Shown here piece by piece: positions 52,444 through 62,133 of a stretch of 64,000 bases of DNA. The stretch's first letter is position 1. Every line of letters begins with the position of its first letter. The notes below the pieces were generated by a model. That model had not been told where the DNA came from and ran no database searches. It was given only the letters and a program-made list of their open reading frames with translations. The DNA is taken from NCBI GenBank assembly GCA_023387735.1, contig JAEWHP010000015.1:1-64000 (forward strand). The letters are read 5' to 3'. Both the position numbers and the translations under genes were made by a program. The stretch comes from Pseudomonadota bacterium. Lineage in GTDB: Bacteria > Pseudomonadota > Alphaproteobacteria > Rhizobiales > Xanthobacteraceae.

Positions 52444-54306
52444 ATGTGCGGCATTAGCGGTGTCATCTCGGCCGGCCAGTTATCGGCGGACGATATCGCA
52501 GCGGTGCGGGCCGTCAATGCGCGCCTGCTGCATCGCGGGCCGGATTCCGACGGCGAATACCAGACCGATCGCGTCATGCTGGCGATGCGGCGCCTATCGA
52601 TCATCGATCTGGCCGGCGGCCGGCAGCCGCTTTTCAATGAGACCGGCGATATCGCGATCGTCTGCAACGGCGAGATCTACAACCATGCGGCGCTGCGTGA
52701 CGACCTAAAGTCGCTCGGCCATAACTTTTCGTCCATGAGCGACGTGGAGACCATCGTGCATGCCTATGAGGAGTGGGGCAACGAGTGCCTTGCTCGCCTG
52801 CGCGGCATGTTCGCCTTTGCGCTTTGGGACGGCCGCTCCGGCAAGTTACTTCTCGCCCGCGATCGTCTCGGAGAGAAGCCCCTGTTCCTGCACTGCTCGC
52901 CCGATGGTAGCCGGCTCTGGTTTGCCAGCGAACTCGCCGCTGTCTCCCACGTCATGCCGCGGCCGCTGCGCCTCTCGCCCGAGGCTTTCAACCTGTTTCT
53001 GACGTTCCAGTATGTGCCGGAACCGGTCACGCCGCTGGTCGGCCTCGAACAGCTCCCCGCGGGCCATTATCTAGAACTGACACCCAACACGCTCGACGCA
53101 CGCCCGGTCCCCTACTGGAATCTCGTGGCGGCGCGCGAGGATCCGTCCAACCCGGTGCGCACTACCGAGGAAATTCTCGACGACGCCTGCCGGCTCATGG
53201 GCACAGCAGACGTGCCTGTCGCCGTCGCATTGTCCGGTGGTATCGATTCCAGTCTGGTGGCTGCGCTGACGGCGAAGCATTTCCCTAACCAGATCCACGC
53301 CTTCACAATCGGCTACGAAGGCAGGCCCGAAAGCGACGAGCGCAGTTTTGCCGAGGCGCTGGCGCGCGATCTAGGCATTGGCTTTACCGAAGTCGAACTG
53401 CGCATGGCCGACGTCGTCGACCGCTTCCCGCAACTGATCTGCGCCATGGACACGCCAATCGGCGATATCGCGGCCTTCGGTTACTACGCTGTGGCCGAAG
53501 CCGCGCGCGCCGCCGGCTATCCAGTGCTTCTGTCTGGCCTTGGCGGCGACGAATTCTTTTGGGGCTATCAGTGGGTGCGTGAGGCCATGACGCGCAACGA
53601 GGCGCTGCAGTCCGGCAAGGCCCTGCGGCAGTCTTGGTGGCAACGTTTGCTTGGCCGCGAAGCGCCGACCAAGCTGGAGTTCTTCGGCGTACATCCCGAT
53701 TTGCGCAACGGCGACGCCAACTCGCGGCGCATCATGACGGATGCTGCACGCAATGCGTTGCCGCAGGATCTGTGGCTCACCGAAACGCGTTTCGATACGT
53801 TGTTGCCGCTGCATCTTGCCACGTCGGAATTGTTGAACCGGACGTGGCTGCGTTCGAACTGCCTGGCGCTCATTGATCGCATGACGATGGCCCATTCTGT
53901 TGAGGGACGGCTGCCGCTGCTCGATGTCCAACTCGTCGAACGGGTGACCGGTATGCGCAATTCCGGCCTTGGGGACTGGCAAAAGCCGCACAAGTGGCTG
54001 CTGGTTGAAGCACTGCGGGATGCGCTGCCCGCGGATGTCCTTTCGCGCAAGAAGCAGGGATTTACGCCTCCGATCGGCAAATGGATGAGTGGCATCGTGG
54101 AGCGCTATCGGCCGTTTCTTGTCGATGGCTCGCTGGTTGGGCAGGGGCTTGTTGCGCCTGAAGCATTGAACGGGAGGGGACTGGGCGGCTATGACCTGTT
54201 CTTTCAGTACAAACTGGTTCTGCTCGAATGCTGGTCCCGCCAGCATATCGAGGGCAAGGGACTGCCTGTCGATGCACCGTCGAAGCGTGATTACGCGAGC
54301 GCCTGA
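52444..54306 (+). CDS. asnB: Asparagine synthetase (glutamine-hydrolysing) AsnB-type
   Basis: A 620-residue protein. The start at 52444 exposes Cys2 after Met1 (MCGISGVIS), the glutaminase nucleophile. Glutaminase landmarks: RLLHRGPDSDGEYQ, RRLSIIDLAGGRQPLFN, VCNGEIYNH. The synthetase domain has the PP-loop VAVALSGGIDSSLVAALTAK, then FTIGYEGRPESDERSFAEAL and LLSGLGGDEFFWGY. It makes an amide from glutamine and ATP, and such enzymes in polysaccharide clusters are thought to amidate glycan components rather than make free Asn. It is flanked by GT genes. Not overlapping its neighbours, so possibly separately initiated. Confidence 0.92.
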   Translation: MCGISGVISAGQLSADDIAAVRAVNARLLHRGPDSDGEYQTDRVMLAMRRLSIIDLAGGRQPLFNETGDIAIVCNGEIYNHAALRDDLKSLGHNFSSMSDVETIVHAYEEWGNECLARLRGMFAFALWDGRSGKLLLARDRLGEKPLFLHCSPDGSRLWFASELAAVSHVMPRPLRLSPEAFNLFLTFQYVPEPVTPLVGLEQLPAGHYLELTPNTLDARPVPYWNLVAAREDPSNPVRTTEEILDDACRLMGTADVPVAVALSGGIDSSLVAALTAKHFPNQIHAFTIGYEGRPESDERSFAEALARDLGIGFTEVELRMADVVDRFPQLICAMDTPIGDIAAFGYYAVAEAARAAGYPVLLSGLGGDEFFWGYQWVREAMTRNEALQSGKALRQSWWQRLLGREAPTKLEFFGVHPDLRNGDANSRRIMTDAARNALPQDLWLTETRFDTLLPLHLATSELLNRTWLRSNCLALIDRMTMAHSVEGRLPLLDVQLVERVTGMRNSGLGDWQKPHKWLLVEALRDALPADVLSRKKQGFTPPIGKWMSGIVERYRPFLVDGSLVGQGLVAPEALNGRGLGGYDLFFQYKLVLLECWSRQHIEGKGLPVDAPSKRDYASA

Positions 54307-54354
54307 AATTGGTAGCGGCCTCGATCGGCCGGACCTCTCTGACGAAAGGCGATT

Positions 54355-55284
54355 GTGATCAAAAGCAACCATGTGGCGCTTGTGACGGGAGCGCGGGGCT
54401 CGATAGGTCAGCATGTGGCGCAGGCGCTGTCTGCCGCCGGCTGGCAGGTGCATGGTCTCGGCCATGGCGAATGGAGCGCCAAAGCGACTGCCGCAGCCGG
54501 TCTGCATCGTTGGCATGCTGGCACAGTGAATCTGCCTGCGCTGCGCGGCCTTGAACTTGAGCCCGATCTGATTGTGCATTGTGCCGGCGGCGGATCGGTG
54601 GGCGCTTCGATCGTCGATCCGTTCGCCGATTTTCAGCGCACGGTGGGATCGACGGCCGCGCTGCTTGAATATCTGCGGGCCGACTGCCCAGGTGCTGCCC
54701 TGGTCTATCCTTCGAGCGCGGCTGTATACGGCCATGCCGAGCGGCTGCCGATGCAGGAGGATGGGCCGCTCTGTCCCGTCTCTCCCTACGGCGTTCACAA
54801 GAAGCTCGCCGAGGACCTGATCCGCTCGCATGGTGTCATGTTCGGCCTCAGGGCTTCGATCGTCCGCCTGTTCTCGATCTACGGGGAGGGGTTTCGAAAG
54901 CAGCTCCTGTGGGATGCTTGCGGCAAAATCCTCGCCGGCGAACGTGAATTTTTCGGCAAAGGCGACGAGACGCGCGACTGGCTGCATGTCGATGATGCGT
55001 CTGCTTTGCTGATCCGCGCGGGAGAGGTCGCATCGCCCGAATGCCTAACCTTCAATGGCGGTTCAGGTGAGGCCGTTACGATTGCCGCGATTCTGCACGA
55101 GCTTGCGACCTTGCTTGGCGCCAAACAGGGCCCGCGCTTTTCGGGCGCGACACGTGCCGGCGATCCCCGCGACTATCAAGCCGATATGACGCGGACCTCG
55201 AAACTGGGATGGGCGCCCAGGACGGACTGGCGGGAGGGTCTTCGCCGCTATGTCGCGTGGTATCGCGCTGAGCAGATGCGGTGA
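54355..55284 (+). CDS. NAD(P)-dependent sugar epimerase/dehydratase (extended SDR)
   Basis: A 309-residue protein with a GTG start (AAAGG upstream). The Rossmann motif is HVALVTGARGSIGQHVAQAL. A catalytic Ser/Tyr/Lys set is seen as YPSSAAVYG and SPYGVHKKLAEDLIRSHG (Y-x3-K), with RDWLHVDDASALLIRAGEV later. This is the extended-SDR architecture of nucleotide-sugar epimerases/dehydratases. The substrate cannot be decided. It overlaps the next GT2 gene by GTGA. Confidence 0.85.
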   Translation: MIKSNHVALVTGARGSIGQHVAQALSAAGWQVHGLGHGEWSAKATAAAGLHRWHAGTVNLPALRGLELEPDLIVHCAGGGSVGASIVDPFADFQRTVGSTAALLEYLRADCPGAALVYPSSAAVYGHAERLPMQEDGPLCPVSPYGVHKKLAEDLIRSHGVMFGLRASIVRLFSIYGEGFRKQLLWDACGKILAGEREFFGKGDETRDWLHVDDASALLIRAGEVASPECLTFNGGSGEAVTIAAILHELATLLGAKQGPRFSGATRAGDPRDYQADMTRTSKLGWAPRTDWREGLRRYVAWYRAEQMR

Positions 55285-56213
55285 TCCCGGCGCGACTTTC
55301 GGCGCTCGGCTTCGGGACGGCGCTGCGCCGGGCGATGGGCATCCGGCTCGGCAGGTTGTTCCAGTATCCGCCGCGCACCTTGTCGATACCCTCAATTGCC
55401 GCCCCCGGATCGGACGAGAACCTGCCATCCATCGCAATCGTGACGCCTTCATTTAATCAGGCCGCTTATGTGAAAGCGACCTTGGAAAGTGTGTTGTCGC
55501 AGGGTTATCCGCTTCTGCAATATGTCGTTCAGGATGCCGGGTCGACGGACGGCACGCTCGATATTCTCCCCCGCTTTGCGGATCGCGGCGTGACCTTGAT
55601 GGTAGAATCCGACCGAGGGCAGTCCGACGCGCTCAATCGCGGCTTCGCCCGCACTTCCGCCGAGGTGCTAGCCTATCTGAACTCGGACGATATGTATCTG
55701 CCGGGGACCCTGCATCGAATTGGCCGCTTCTTCCGGGACAATCCGTCGGTGGATGTGGTCTACGGCAATCGACTCGTGATCGACGATCAAGCGCGCGAGA
55801 TCGGTCGCTGGATACTGCCGCGGCACGATGCGCGGGTCCTATTGCAGATCGACTATGTGCCACAGGAGACGATGTTCTGGCGCCGCAGGATTTGGGAGCG
55901 TTGCGGCGCGCGGTTCGACGAGAGTGCTTCCTTTGCGATGGACTGGGACTTGCTGCTTCGATTTCTCGATGAAGGAGCGCAATTTCGTCACCTCCCTTGG
56001 CTGTTCGGGTTGTTCCGCGTCCATCCCGCACAGAAAACTCAGGCCGATTTTGAGGCTCGCGGGGTCGGCGAGATGCGATTTTTGCGATTGCAAAAAGGTG
56101 CACAAAGTGGGAACTACCTCCAGCGTTTGGCATCGCATGGCTCCTTTATTCTGGCCCACCAGCAGGCGGACAGGCAGTTCGCTCGTGCATTGCGAGATAG
56201 TTTGACAAGATGA
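55281..56213 (+). CDS. GT2 glycosyltransferase
   Basis: A 310-residue GT-A enzyme. SIAIVTPSFNQAAYVKATLE, YVVQDAGSTDGTLDILPRFA, ESDRGQSDALNRGFARTSAE, and the metal-binding YLNSDDMYLPG (D-D). The C-terminal region has a family-conserved F-W-R-R-R-I-W. It overlaps its neighbours by four bases each (GTGA and ATGA). A GTG start is used. Confidence 0.88.
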   Translation: MIPARLSALGFGTALRRAMGIRLGRLFQYPPRTLSIPSIAAPGSDENLPSIAIVTPSFNQAAYVKATLESVLSQGYPLLQYVVQDAGSTDGTLDILPRFADRGVTLMVESDRGQSDALNRGFARTSAEVLAYLNSDDMYLPGTLHRIGRFFRDNPSVDVVYGNRLVIDDQAREIGRWILPRHDARVLLQIDYVPQETMFWRRRIWERCGARFDESASFAMDWDLLLRFLDEGAQFRHLPWLFGLFRVHPAQKTQADFEARGVGEMRFLRLQKGAQSGNYLQRLASHGSFILAHQQADRQFARALRDSLTR

Positions 56214-57316
56214 GAAGAAAGAAATCTTTGATTACTGGTATCACCGGACAGGACGGATCCTATCTAGCCGAATTGCTCCTTCAGAAGGGGTACGAGGTGC
56301 ATGGCGTAAAGCGCCGCGCCTCGCTCTTCAACACGGACCGCATCGATCATCTTTACCAAGATCCGCATGACGACGACCGCCGCCTGATCCTGCATTATGG
56401 GGATCTTACGGATTCCTCCAGCCTGCTGCGCGTTATCCAGCAGGTGCAGCCGGACGAGGTGTACAACCTGGCCGCGCAGTCCCACGTTGCTGTGTCCTTC
56501 GAGGAACCGGAGTATACAGCCAATTCTGACGCCCTTGGCGCACTGCGCATCTTGGAGGCTATTCGCATTCTCGGCCTGGAAAAGAAGACCCGCTTCTACC
56601 AGGCTTCGACATCGGAGCTTTACGGTCTCGTCCAAGAGACACCGCAAAAGGAGACCACGCCGTTCTATCCGCGCTCGCCCTATGCGGTGGCCAAGCTGTA
56701 TGCATACTGGATTACGGTCAACTATCGTGATGCCTACGGAATGTTTGCCTGCAACGGCATCCTTTTCAACCATGAAAGCCCTGTGCGCGGTGAGACGTTC
56801 GTCACACGCAAGATCACGCGCGCGCTGGCTCGCATCAAACTCGGCCTGCAAGACTGCCTGTATCTCGGCAATCTCGATTCGCTTCGAGATTGGGGGCACG
56901 CTCGCGACTATGTCGAGATGCAGTGGCTGATGCTTCAGCAGGAGCAGCCCGAGGACTATGTGATCGCAACCGGCGTGCAATATTCAGTGCGCAATTTCGT
57001 CGATGCGGCCGGCAAGGAATTGGGCATCTCCATTCGCTGGGAAGGCAAGGGAGTTGACGAGCGCGGTTATTGGGAGAACCGTGTAGGCGGCGACCCGACG
57101 AAGCCGATCGTCCGCGTCGATCCGCGCTATTTTCGGCCTGCCGAGGTTGAAACGCTGTTGGGAGATGCCAGCAAGGCGCGGAACAAGCTCGGCTGGGAGC
57201 CGAAGACTACGTTCGCGGAACTGGTATCGGAGATGGTCCGCGAGGATCTGCGGTCGGCCGAGCGTGACGAACTTGTCAAGCGCCACGGCTTCAAGTCCAT
57301 GAACTATCACGAATAG
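56210..57316 (+). CDS. gmd: GDP-mannose 4,6-dehydratase
   Basis: A 368-residue protein, the length typical of Gmd. Rossmann motif ITGITGQDGSYLAELLL; the family-specific GVKRRASLFNTDRIDHLYQD; Y-x3-K in YPRSPYAVAKLYAYWI; and the TSELYG-L-V-QETPQKETTPF active-site region. It converts GDP-D-mannose to GDP-4-keto-6-deoxy-mannose in the cytoplasm. The next gene, fcl, takes the product to GDP-L-fucose, so these two are a pathway pair. It overlaps the upstream GT2 gene by ATGA. Confidence 0.97.
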   Translation: MRRKKSLITGITGQDGSYLAELLLQKGYEVHGVKRRASLFNTDRIDHLYQDPHDDDRRLILHYGDLTDSSSLLRVIQQVQPDEVYNLAAQSHVAVSFEEPEYTANSDALGALRILEAIRILGLEKKTRFYQASTSELYGLVQETPQKETTPFYPRSPYAVAKLYAYWITVNYRDAYGMFACNGILFNHESPVRGETFVTRKITRALARIKLGLQDCLYLGNLDSLRDWGHARDYVEMQWLMLQQEQPEDYVIATGVQYSVRNFVDAAGKELGISIRWEGKGVDERGYWENRVGGDPTKPIVRVDPRYFRPAEVETLLGDASKARNKLGWEPKTTFAELVSEMVREDLRSAERDELVKRHGFKSMNYHE

Positions 57317-57507
57317 GCTTTCGGTTGCTGCTTAGGTGCTCTAAAAAGCGGGCCACATTTGATAACGATCAGAGCGGCGCCGCCTCACGTCGGGAATAGG
57401 CTTGGCAACGGCACTTCCAGGGTTTGAGATGCGACTGCCGTACGTGATGTGTTCGATCAATTGACCGTCCGGGCCGGTGCTGGTCGGCGATGCTTTTGGA
57501 AGGTGCG

Positions 57508-58446
57508 ATGGACAAGAGTGCTCGTATCTATGTCGCTGGTCATCGTGGGATGGTCGGCTCGGCGATCGTCCGTCGGCTAGCTGCCGCTGGTTACAAGGAA
57601 ATCGTGACCAGGGCGAGGTCCGAACTTGACTTGACCGATTCTGCAGCCGTCACGCGATTTCTCGCGGACCAAAAACCTAACTACATCTTCATGGCCGCGG
57701 CCAAGGTGGGCGGCATTCACGCGAACGACATTTATCGTGCCGAGTTCTTGCACCAGAACCTCATGATCGAGGCGAACATGGTCCACGGCGCCTGGGAGGC
57801 GGGCGTCGAGAGAATGCTTTTCCTGGGATCGAGCTGCATCTACCCGCGGGATTGTCCGCAGCCCATTCGCGAGGAATACCTTCTGACCGGTCCGCTGGAG
57901 CAGACCAACGAAGCTTATGCGATCGCAAAGATCGCCGGCGTCAAGCTGTGCGAGAGCTACAATCGGCAATACGGAACGCACTACGTCTCGGCAATGCCGA
58001 CCAATCTGTTCGGTCGCAACGATAATTATGATCTGCAGAACAGTCACGTGCTGCCGGCGCTGATCCGCAAGACGCATGAGGCCAAGCTCGCGGGATTGAG
58101 CGAACTCGTCGTGTGGGGCTCCGGCACGCCGCGCCGCGAATTCCTCGACGTGGACGATCTGGCCGACGCCTGCGTGTTCATGATGGAAAAGGGCATCGAG
58201 GGTGGCCTCTACAATATGGGCCGCGGCACCGATGTCACGATCCGTGAAGTCGCCGAGACGATCATGGAGATCGTTGGCTTCCGCGGCAACATCGTTTTCG
58301 ATGCGTCGAAGCCAGACGGCACGCCGCGTAAGCTGCTCAACATCGACCGTCTCCAGCAGCTTGGCTGGTCCCCTCGAATCTCGCTGGAAGACGGTATCCG
58401 CAACGCCTATGCTGACTTTCTCGCGCGGCACCAGGTTGCTACCTAA
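57508..58446 (+). CDS. fcl: GDP-L-fucose synthase
   Basis: A 312-residue protein from ATG at 57508 (GGAAGG upstream). Seen: RIYVAGHRGMVGSAIVRRL (NADP Rossmann), NYIFMAAAKVGGIHANDIYR, LGSSCIYPRDCPQPI (active-site Ser/Cys), and NEAYAIAKIAGVKLCESYNR (Y-x3-K). It does the 3,5-epimerisation and 4-reduction that makes GDP-L-fucose from the Gmd product. The 190-nt gap after gmd shows nothing else. Confidence 0.97.
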   Translation: MDKSARIYVAGHRGMVGSAIVRRLAAAGYKEIVTRARSELDLTDSAAVTRFLADQKPNYIFMAAAKVGGIHANDIYRAEFLHQNLMIEANMVHGAWEAGVERMLFLGSSCIYPRDCPQPIREEYLLTGPLEQTNEAYAIAKIAGVKLCESYNRQYGTHYVSAMPTNLFGRNDNYDLQNSHVLPALIRKTHEAKLAGLSELVVWGSGTPRREFLDVDDLADACVFMMEKGIEGGLYNMGRGTDVTIREVAETIMEIVGFRGNIVFDASKPDGTPRKLLNIDRLQQLGWSPRISLEDGIRNAYADFLARHQVAT

Positions 58447-58456
58447 GCCATCACGC

Positions 58457-59206
58457 ATGGTGAATCCGCTCGTCACTGTTGTGGTCCCGTCCTTCAACCA
58501 AGCGCAGTATCTCGAACAGGCGCTGAAGTCCCTGATGGATCAGGACGTGCCGATCGAGATCTTCGTGATGGACGGCGGATCGACCGACGGTTCGGTGGAT
58601 ATCCTGCAGCGCTACGCTGCGCATCTGACTGACTGGCGCAGCCGCAAGGACGAGGGGCAGTCGTCGGCAATTAACGAAGGCGTCGCATGCGGGAGCGCAC
58701 CCTTTGTGACCTGGCTCAACAGCGACGATCTGTTGTTACCCGGCGGTCTACGCAGTCTGGTCGATGCCCTCGAAGCCGCGCCTTCCGCTCCCGCCGCCTA
58801 TGGTTGCGCCTGGAATCATGACGAGGCCACCGGCCGTCGCACGCCGGTCTGGGTCGAACCCTTCGAACCGCGGCGTCTGGCCAAGCGTTGCATCGTCTCG
58901 CAGCCAGCATCATTGATCCGCCGCTCAGCCTGGGAGCGTGTAGGCGGGCTCGATGTTTCGCTGCGCATGGCGATGGACTATGACCTATGGTGGCGGCTCT
59001 ATCGCGATAGTGGCGCGCTCGCGCACGTGAATTCCTTTGTTGCCGTCAATCGCAATCATCCAGACACCAAGACCAACATCTATCGCCGTCAGCACTATCG
59101 TGAAGCGATCGCGGTGGTGCGACGGCATGCGGGCCACGTTCCGATCAAATGGTGGCTGCTGCAGCCCTATGCGGTGTGGTACAAGGCTCTACGTGCGTGG
59201 CGCTGA
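58457..59206 (+). CDS. GT2 glycosyltransferase
   Basis: A 249-residue GT-A enzyme from ATG at 58457. It has LVTVVVPSFNQAQYLEQALK, EIFVMDGGSTDGSVDILQRY, EGQSSAINEGVACGSAPFVT, and WLNSDDLLLPGGL (metal-binding D-D). It lies 10 nt after fcl and 16 nt before the GT4 gene. A candidate user of GDP-fucose or of another donor. Confidence 0.88.
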   Translation: MVNPLVTVVVPSFNQAQYLEQALKSLMDQDVPIEIFVMDGGSTDGSVDILQRYAAHLTDWRSRKDEGQSSAINEGVACGSAPFVTWLNSDDLLLPGGLRSLVDALEAAPSAPAAYGCAWNHDEATGRRTPVWVEPFEPRRLAKRCIVSQPASLIRRSAWERVGGLDVSLRMAMDYDLWWRLYRDSGALAHVNSFVAVNRNHPDTKTNIYRRQHYREAIAVVRRHAGHVPIKWWLLQPYAVWYKALRAWR

Positions 59207-59222
59207 CCGTGCAGGGCTTGGC

Positions 59223-60377
59223 ATGACGACAACCGCCGATGGATCCGTCGAAGCCCCCGACACCACCGATCGACGGTTGAAGGTGCTGCACGTCTTCAAG
59301 ACCTACGCTCCTGATACGTTCGGCGGTATCGAACGCGTGATTCATGCGATCATCCGCTCCGGCAGGGCTTTTGGCATCGAGGGCGAGGTGTTCACCGTCA
59401 GCCCGTCGCCTCAGCCTGCGGAGATCGAGGTCGATGGTGCCCGCGTTTTTCGTGCTCGCCAGGATGCATATGTTGCGTCCACGGGATTGTCTTACTCCGC
59501 GGTTCGCCAATTTCGCGATCGCATCCAGCACGTGGATCTCATTCACTATCACTTCCCATGGCCGTTCATGGATTTGCTGCACCTCGCCTATGGGCGCGGT
59601 CGTCCGGCAATAGCGACCTATCATTCCGATATCGTACGTCAGTCGGCACTGCTGTCTCTCTACCGGCCGCTGATGATGCGCTTTCTAAGTTCGCTGGACG
59701 CAATTGTCGCGACGTCGCCGAATTACGTCGAAACCAGTCCTGTGTTGCGTCGATTTCCGGTCACGACCGAGATCGTTCCGATCGGCATTGAAGCAGATCC
59801 TGGGCGCATCGACACGGCGCTACGGGCCGCATTCGCAACGCGTTTACCGCCGCGCTTCTTCCTTTTCGTGGGCGTGCTGCGCTACTACAAAGGCGTAAGC
59901 TTTTTGATCGAGGCTGCACGGCAGAGCGGCCTGCCGCTCGTCCTCGTTGGCGATGGCGAGGAGCGCTCTGCGATCGAGAACGCGGACTTGCCCAATTTAC
60001 ATATGGTCGGACCCGTCGGCGACGCCGAAAAAGCTGCGCTGCTCGATCTATGTTGCGGTTTCGTCTTCCCCTCGCACCTGCGTTCCGAAGCTTTCGGGGT
60101 TGCCTTGTTGGAGGCGGCACGTGCCGGCCGACCGATGATCTCATGCGCCATTGGCACCGGAACGAGCTACGTCAATATCCACGGCGAAACTGGAATCACC
60201 GTACCTCCCGCCGATCCGATGGCACTTGCGTCGGCGATGAAGCGGTTGTGGCATGATGGAGAATTAGCCGCGCAAATGGGGCGAGCCGCGCGCGAGCGGT
60301 TCGAGAGGCTATTCCGGGCTGAGGCGATGGCGAAATCGTATGCATCGATCTACCGACGAGTTTTGAAAGGCGGCTAA
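59223..60377 (+). CDS. GT4 glycosyltransferase
   Basis: A 384-residue GT-B enzyme from ATG at 59223. KVLHVFKTYAPDTFGGIERV at the N-terminus (Gly-rich donor/acceptor loop), YSAVRQFRDRIQHVDLIHYH, VGVLRYYKGVSFLIEAARQS, the C-terminal VGDGEERSAIENADLPNLH, and the E-x7-E donor-binding motif in SEAFGVALLEAARAG. Typical mannosyl-, rhamnosyl- or fucosyl-type retaining GT4. The last gene of the tight plus-strand block. Confidence 0.9.
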   Translation: MTTTADGSVEAPDTTDRRLKVLHVFKTYAPDTFGGIERVIHAIIRSGRAFGIEGEVFTVSPSPQPAEIEVDGARVFRARQDAYVASTGLSYSAVRQFRDRIQHVDLIHYHFPWPFMDLLHLAYGRGRPAIATYHSDIVRQSALLSLYRPLMMRFLSSLDAIVATSPNYVETSPVLRRFPVTTEIVPIGIEADPGRIDTALRAAFATRLPPRFFLFVGVLRYYKGVSFLIEAARQSGLPLVLVGDGEERSAIENADLPNLHMVGPVGDAEKAALLDLCCGFVFPSHLRSEAFGVALLEAARAGRPMISCAIGTGTSYVNIHGETGITVPPADPMALASAMKRLWHDGELAAQMGRAARERFERLFRAEAMAKSYASIYRRVLKGG

Positions 60378-61182
60378 ATGACACGCGCTAGACTCATTGG
60401 TCACCTGTCCCGAAATTCATTGGTACTGTGAATTTGCGTAACGGCCTTCCGCTCTCGATCGAAAGTTCGCTCGAAAAATGCCCAGGTGGCGAAGGTGGAC
60501 TGGCAGCCTTATGCCGCCATCGCATTGCGATGGCAACGTGAGGTTGTCAGCTGGCGACATGCTGGCACGAACAGGGAGCCAAAATCTTCGTGCCGGATAT
60601 GAACTCCGATCAGGACATCGCAGTTTGACTCGGCTTTCGCAACGATCTTATCGACGAGATCGCGATTGTAGCCTAGCGCAATGCATTCGAGAATAACTTC
60701 TTTCCTAGGTTGGCAGAGGAGAAAGTATCGCGACCTCTCGACTAGTGAAGAACAACCTAACGATAGTGCGAGAGGCGGTCCACGTCGGTAAACTGTTCGT
60801 GCTGGCAGAAATGATTTCGTGACTGCGGAATGCTCCATCTGGCAAATAGGATTTGTATGCCGAATGTCGTGGGGTCTGTGGTCATGACGGTCTCAATCCG
60901 CGCGTAGGCCGATCGAGGCGCCGGCAGTCGCGTGCAAGAATTTTGAGCATTAGGTCGACCCGATGACGAGATGTGTGTGGACGCCCGCACCATCCTAGAG
61001 CTGCGCATTGGCTGATCAACATCGCATAGCAGTTCGGTGCTCACGTGCCGTCGATGTCAGCCGCATGCAGGCATGATTTGGCGCCGCTGTTGATAGTTCG
61101 GCCGCGCCAAATTATTGGTTGAAAGCGCACTGTTTTATTGCAAAGTCTGGCGCGGTCGGCCGCGGTGCCGCTGGGTGATTTA
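60378..61182. other. Remnant-bearing spacer at the end of the glycan block
   Basis: About 800 nt holding only the fucosyltransferase-like relic. The residual frames around 60757-61044 and 61041-61253 have no ribosome site and no domain. Confidence 0.45.
60509..60838 (-). pseudogene. Fucosyltransferase-like fragment
   Basis: A minus-strand frame of 109 codons. The middle, RDLVDKIVAKAESNCDVLIG followed by VHIRHEDF, matches the strand-and-loop 'V-I-G-V-H-I-R-x-x-D' that marks the GDP-binding region of bacterial fucosyltransferases of the GT11/NodZ-like type. Both sides are degraded and the protein is about a third of normal length. It lies 130 nt past the last GT gene. Confidence 0.5.
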
Positions 61183-62133
61183 ATGACTTTGCGCGTGTTA
61201 GTGACCGGAGCATCCGGCTTTATCGGGAATGCGCTTGTTCCGGCTCTGGTCAAGACAGGTTATCAGGTACGCGCCGCTTCGCGGCAGCGCGCGAACTCTT
61301 TGCCGGGACAGGTCGAGTGGGTTCAGCTCCCCGATCTGCGCGAAGCGGTCGATTGGTCTTCGCTGTTGGCGAACGTGGATGTTGTCGTTCATTTGGCCGG
61401 AGTGGCTCATCGCAGTGGCGTACACGGTGGCGCGATCGACAGCATTAACCGGGCCGCTGTGGCAGATCTTGCGACTGCTTGCCAGCGGCACAGAGTCAAG
61501 CGGCTGATCTTCATGTCGTCAGCCGGCGTGCATGCCGGGACCGCCTCGAAGGCTGTCGTGTCAGAATGTCACACGCCCGATCCCGTGACTGCATATGACC
61601 GCGCGAAGGTCGCAGCGGAATGCGCAGTGACGGATAGCGGCGCGCCATATACTATTCTTCGGCCAGTCGTCGTCTATGGTGTTGGTGCCAAGGCAAATTT
61701 CGCATTGGCCGTCCAGCTCGCCCGTTCCTCGTTACCGCTTCCCTTTGGCTTGCTTAAAGCGCGTCGATCGCTTCTCGCGATCGAGAACCTAATCTTGGCC
61801 GTCGTCGTCTGTGTCGACAGCGATGCGACCCTGAACAAGACATTCCTCGTGGCCGATCCTGAAGCAATCTCTGTCTCCGCGATCTTCGCTCATCTTCGCC
61901 GCGGCCTTGGCAGGCGACCTTGCCTCGTTCCAATACCTCCAATTCTTCTCGAGCGCCTGCTCCGGATCATCGGTCGGTCCGATATATGGAATCGTGTTGG
62001 GCAGGACTTCGTCGTCGATTCCACGAAGCTTCAGAAGGCAGGTTTCCGCCCAATAGTTTCAACCGAGAGCGGCCTGCGGGCGGTCGGAGCTTCGCACAGA
62101 GCCAATCGGGCTGCAGCTGGCTCTACGGAATGA
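61183..62133 (+). CDS. NAD-dependent epimerase/dehydratase (UDP-sugar 4-epimerase-like)
   Basis: A 316-residue extended SDR from ATG at 61183. Rossmann motif LRVLVTGASGFIGNALVPAL, active-site Ser region RLIFMSSAGVHAGTASKAVV, Y-x3-K in TAYDRAKVAAECAVTDSGA, then ILRPVVVYGVGAKANFALAV. It resembles the WbpV/WbpK-like or UDP-glucose 4-epimerase-like enzymes seen beside undecaprenyl-sugar transferases; that partner is absent here. No strong ribosome site. Confidence 0.8.
   Translation: MTLRVLVTGASGFIGNALVPALVKTGYQVRAASRQRANSLPGQVEWVQLPDLREAVDWSSLLANVDVVVHLAGVAHRSGVHGGAIDSINRAAVADLATACQRHRVKRLIFMSSAGVHAGTASKAVVSECHTPDPVTAYDRAKVAAECAVTDSGAPYTILRPVVVYGVGAKANFALAVQLARSSLPLPFGLLKARRSLLAIENLILAVVVCVDSDATLNKTFLVADPEAISVSAIFAHLRRGLGRRPCLVPIPPILLERLLRIIGRSDIWNRVGQDFVVDSTKLQKAGFRPIVSTESGLRAVGASHRANRAAAGSTE

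Noticed and set aside
53371..54987. 538-codon minus-strand frame
   Set aside because: Antisense to asnB and the epimerase; no domain.
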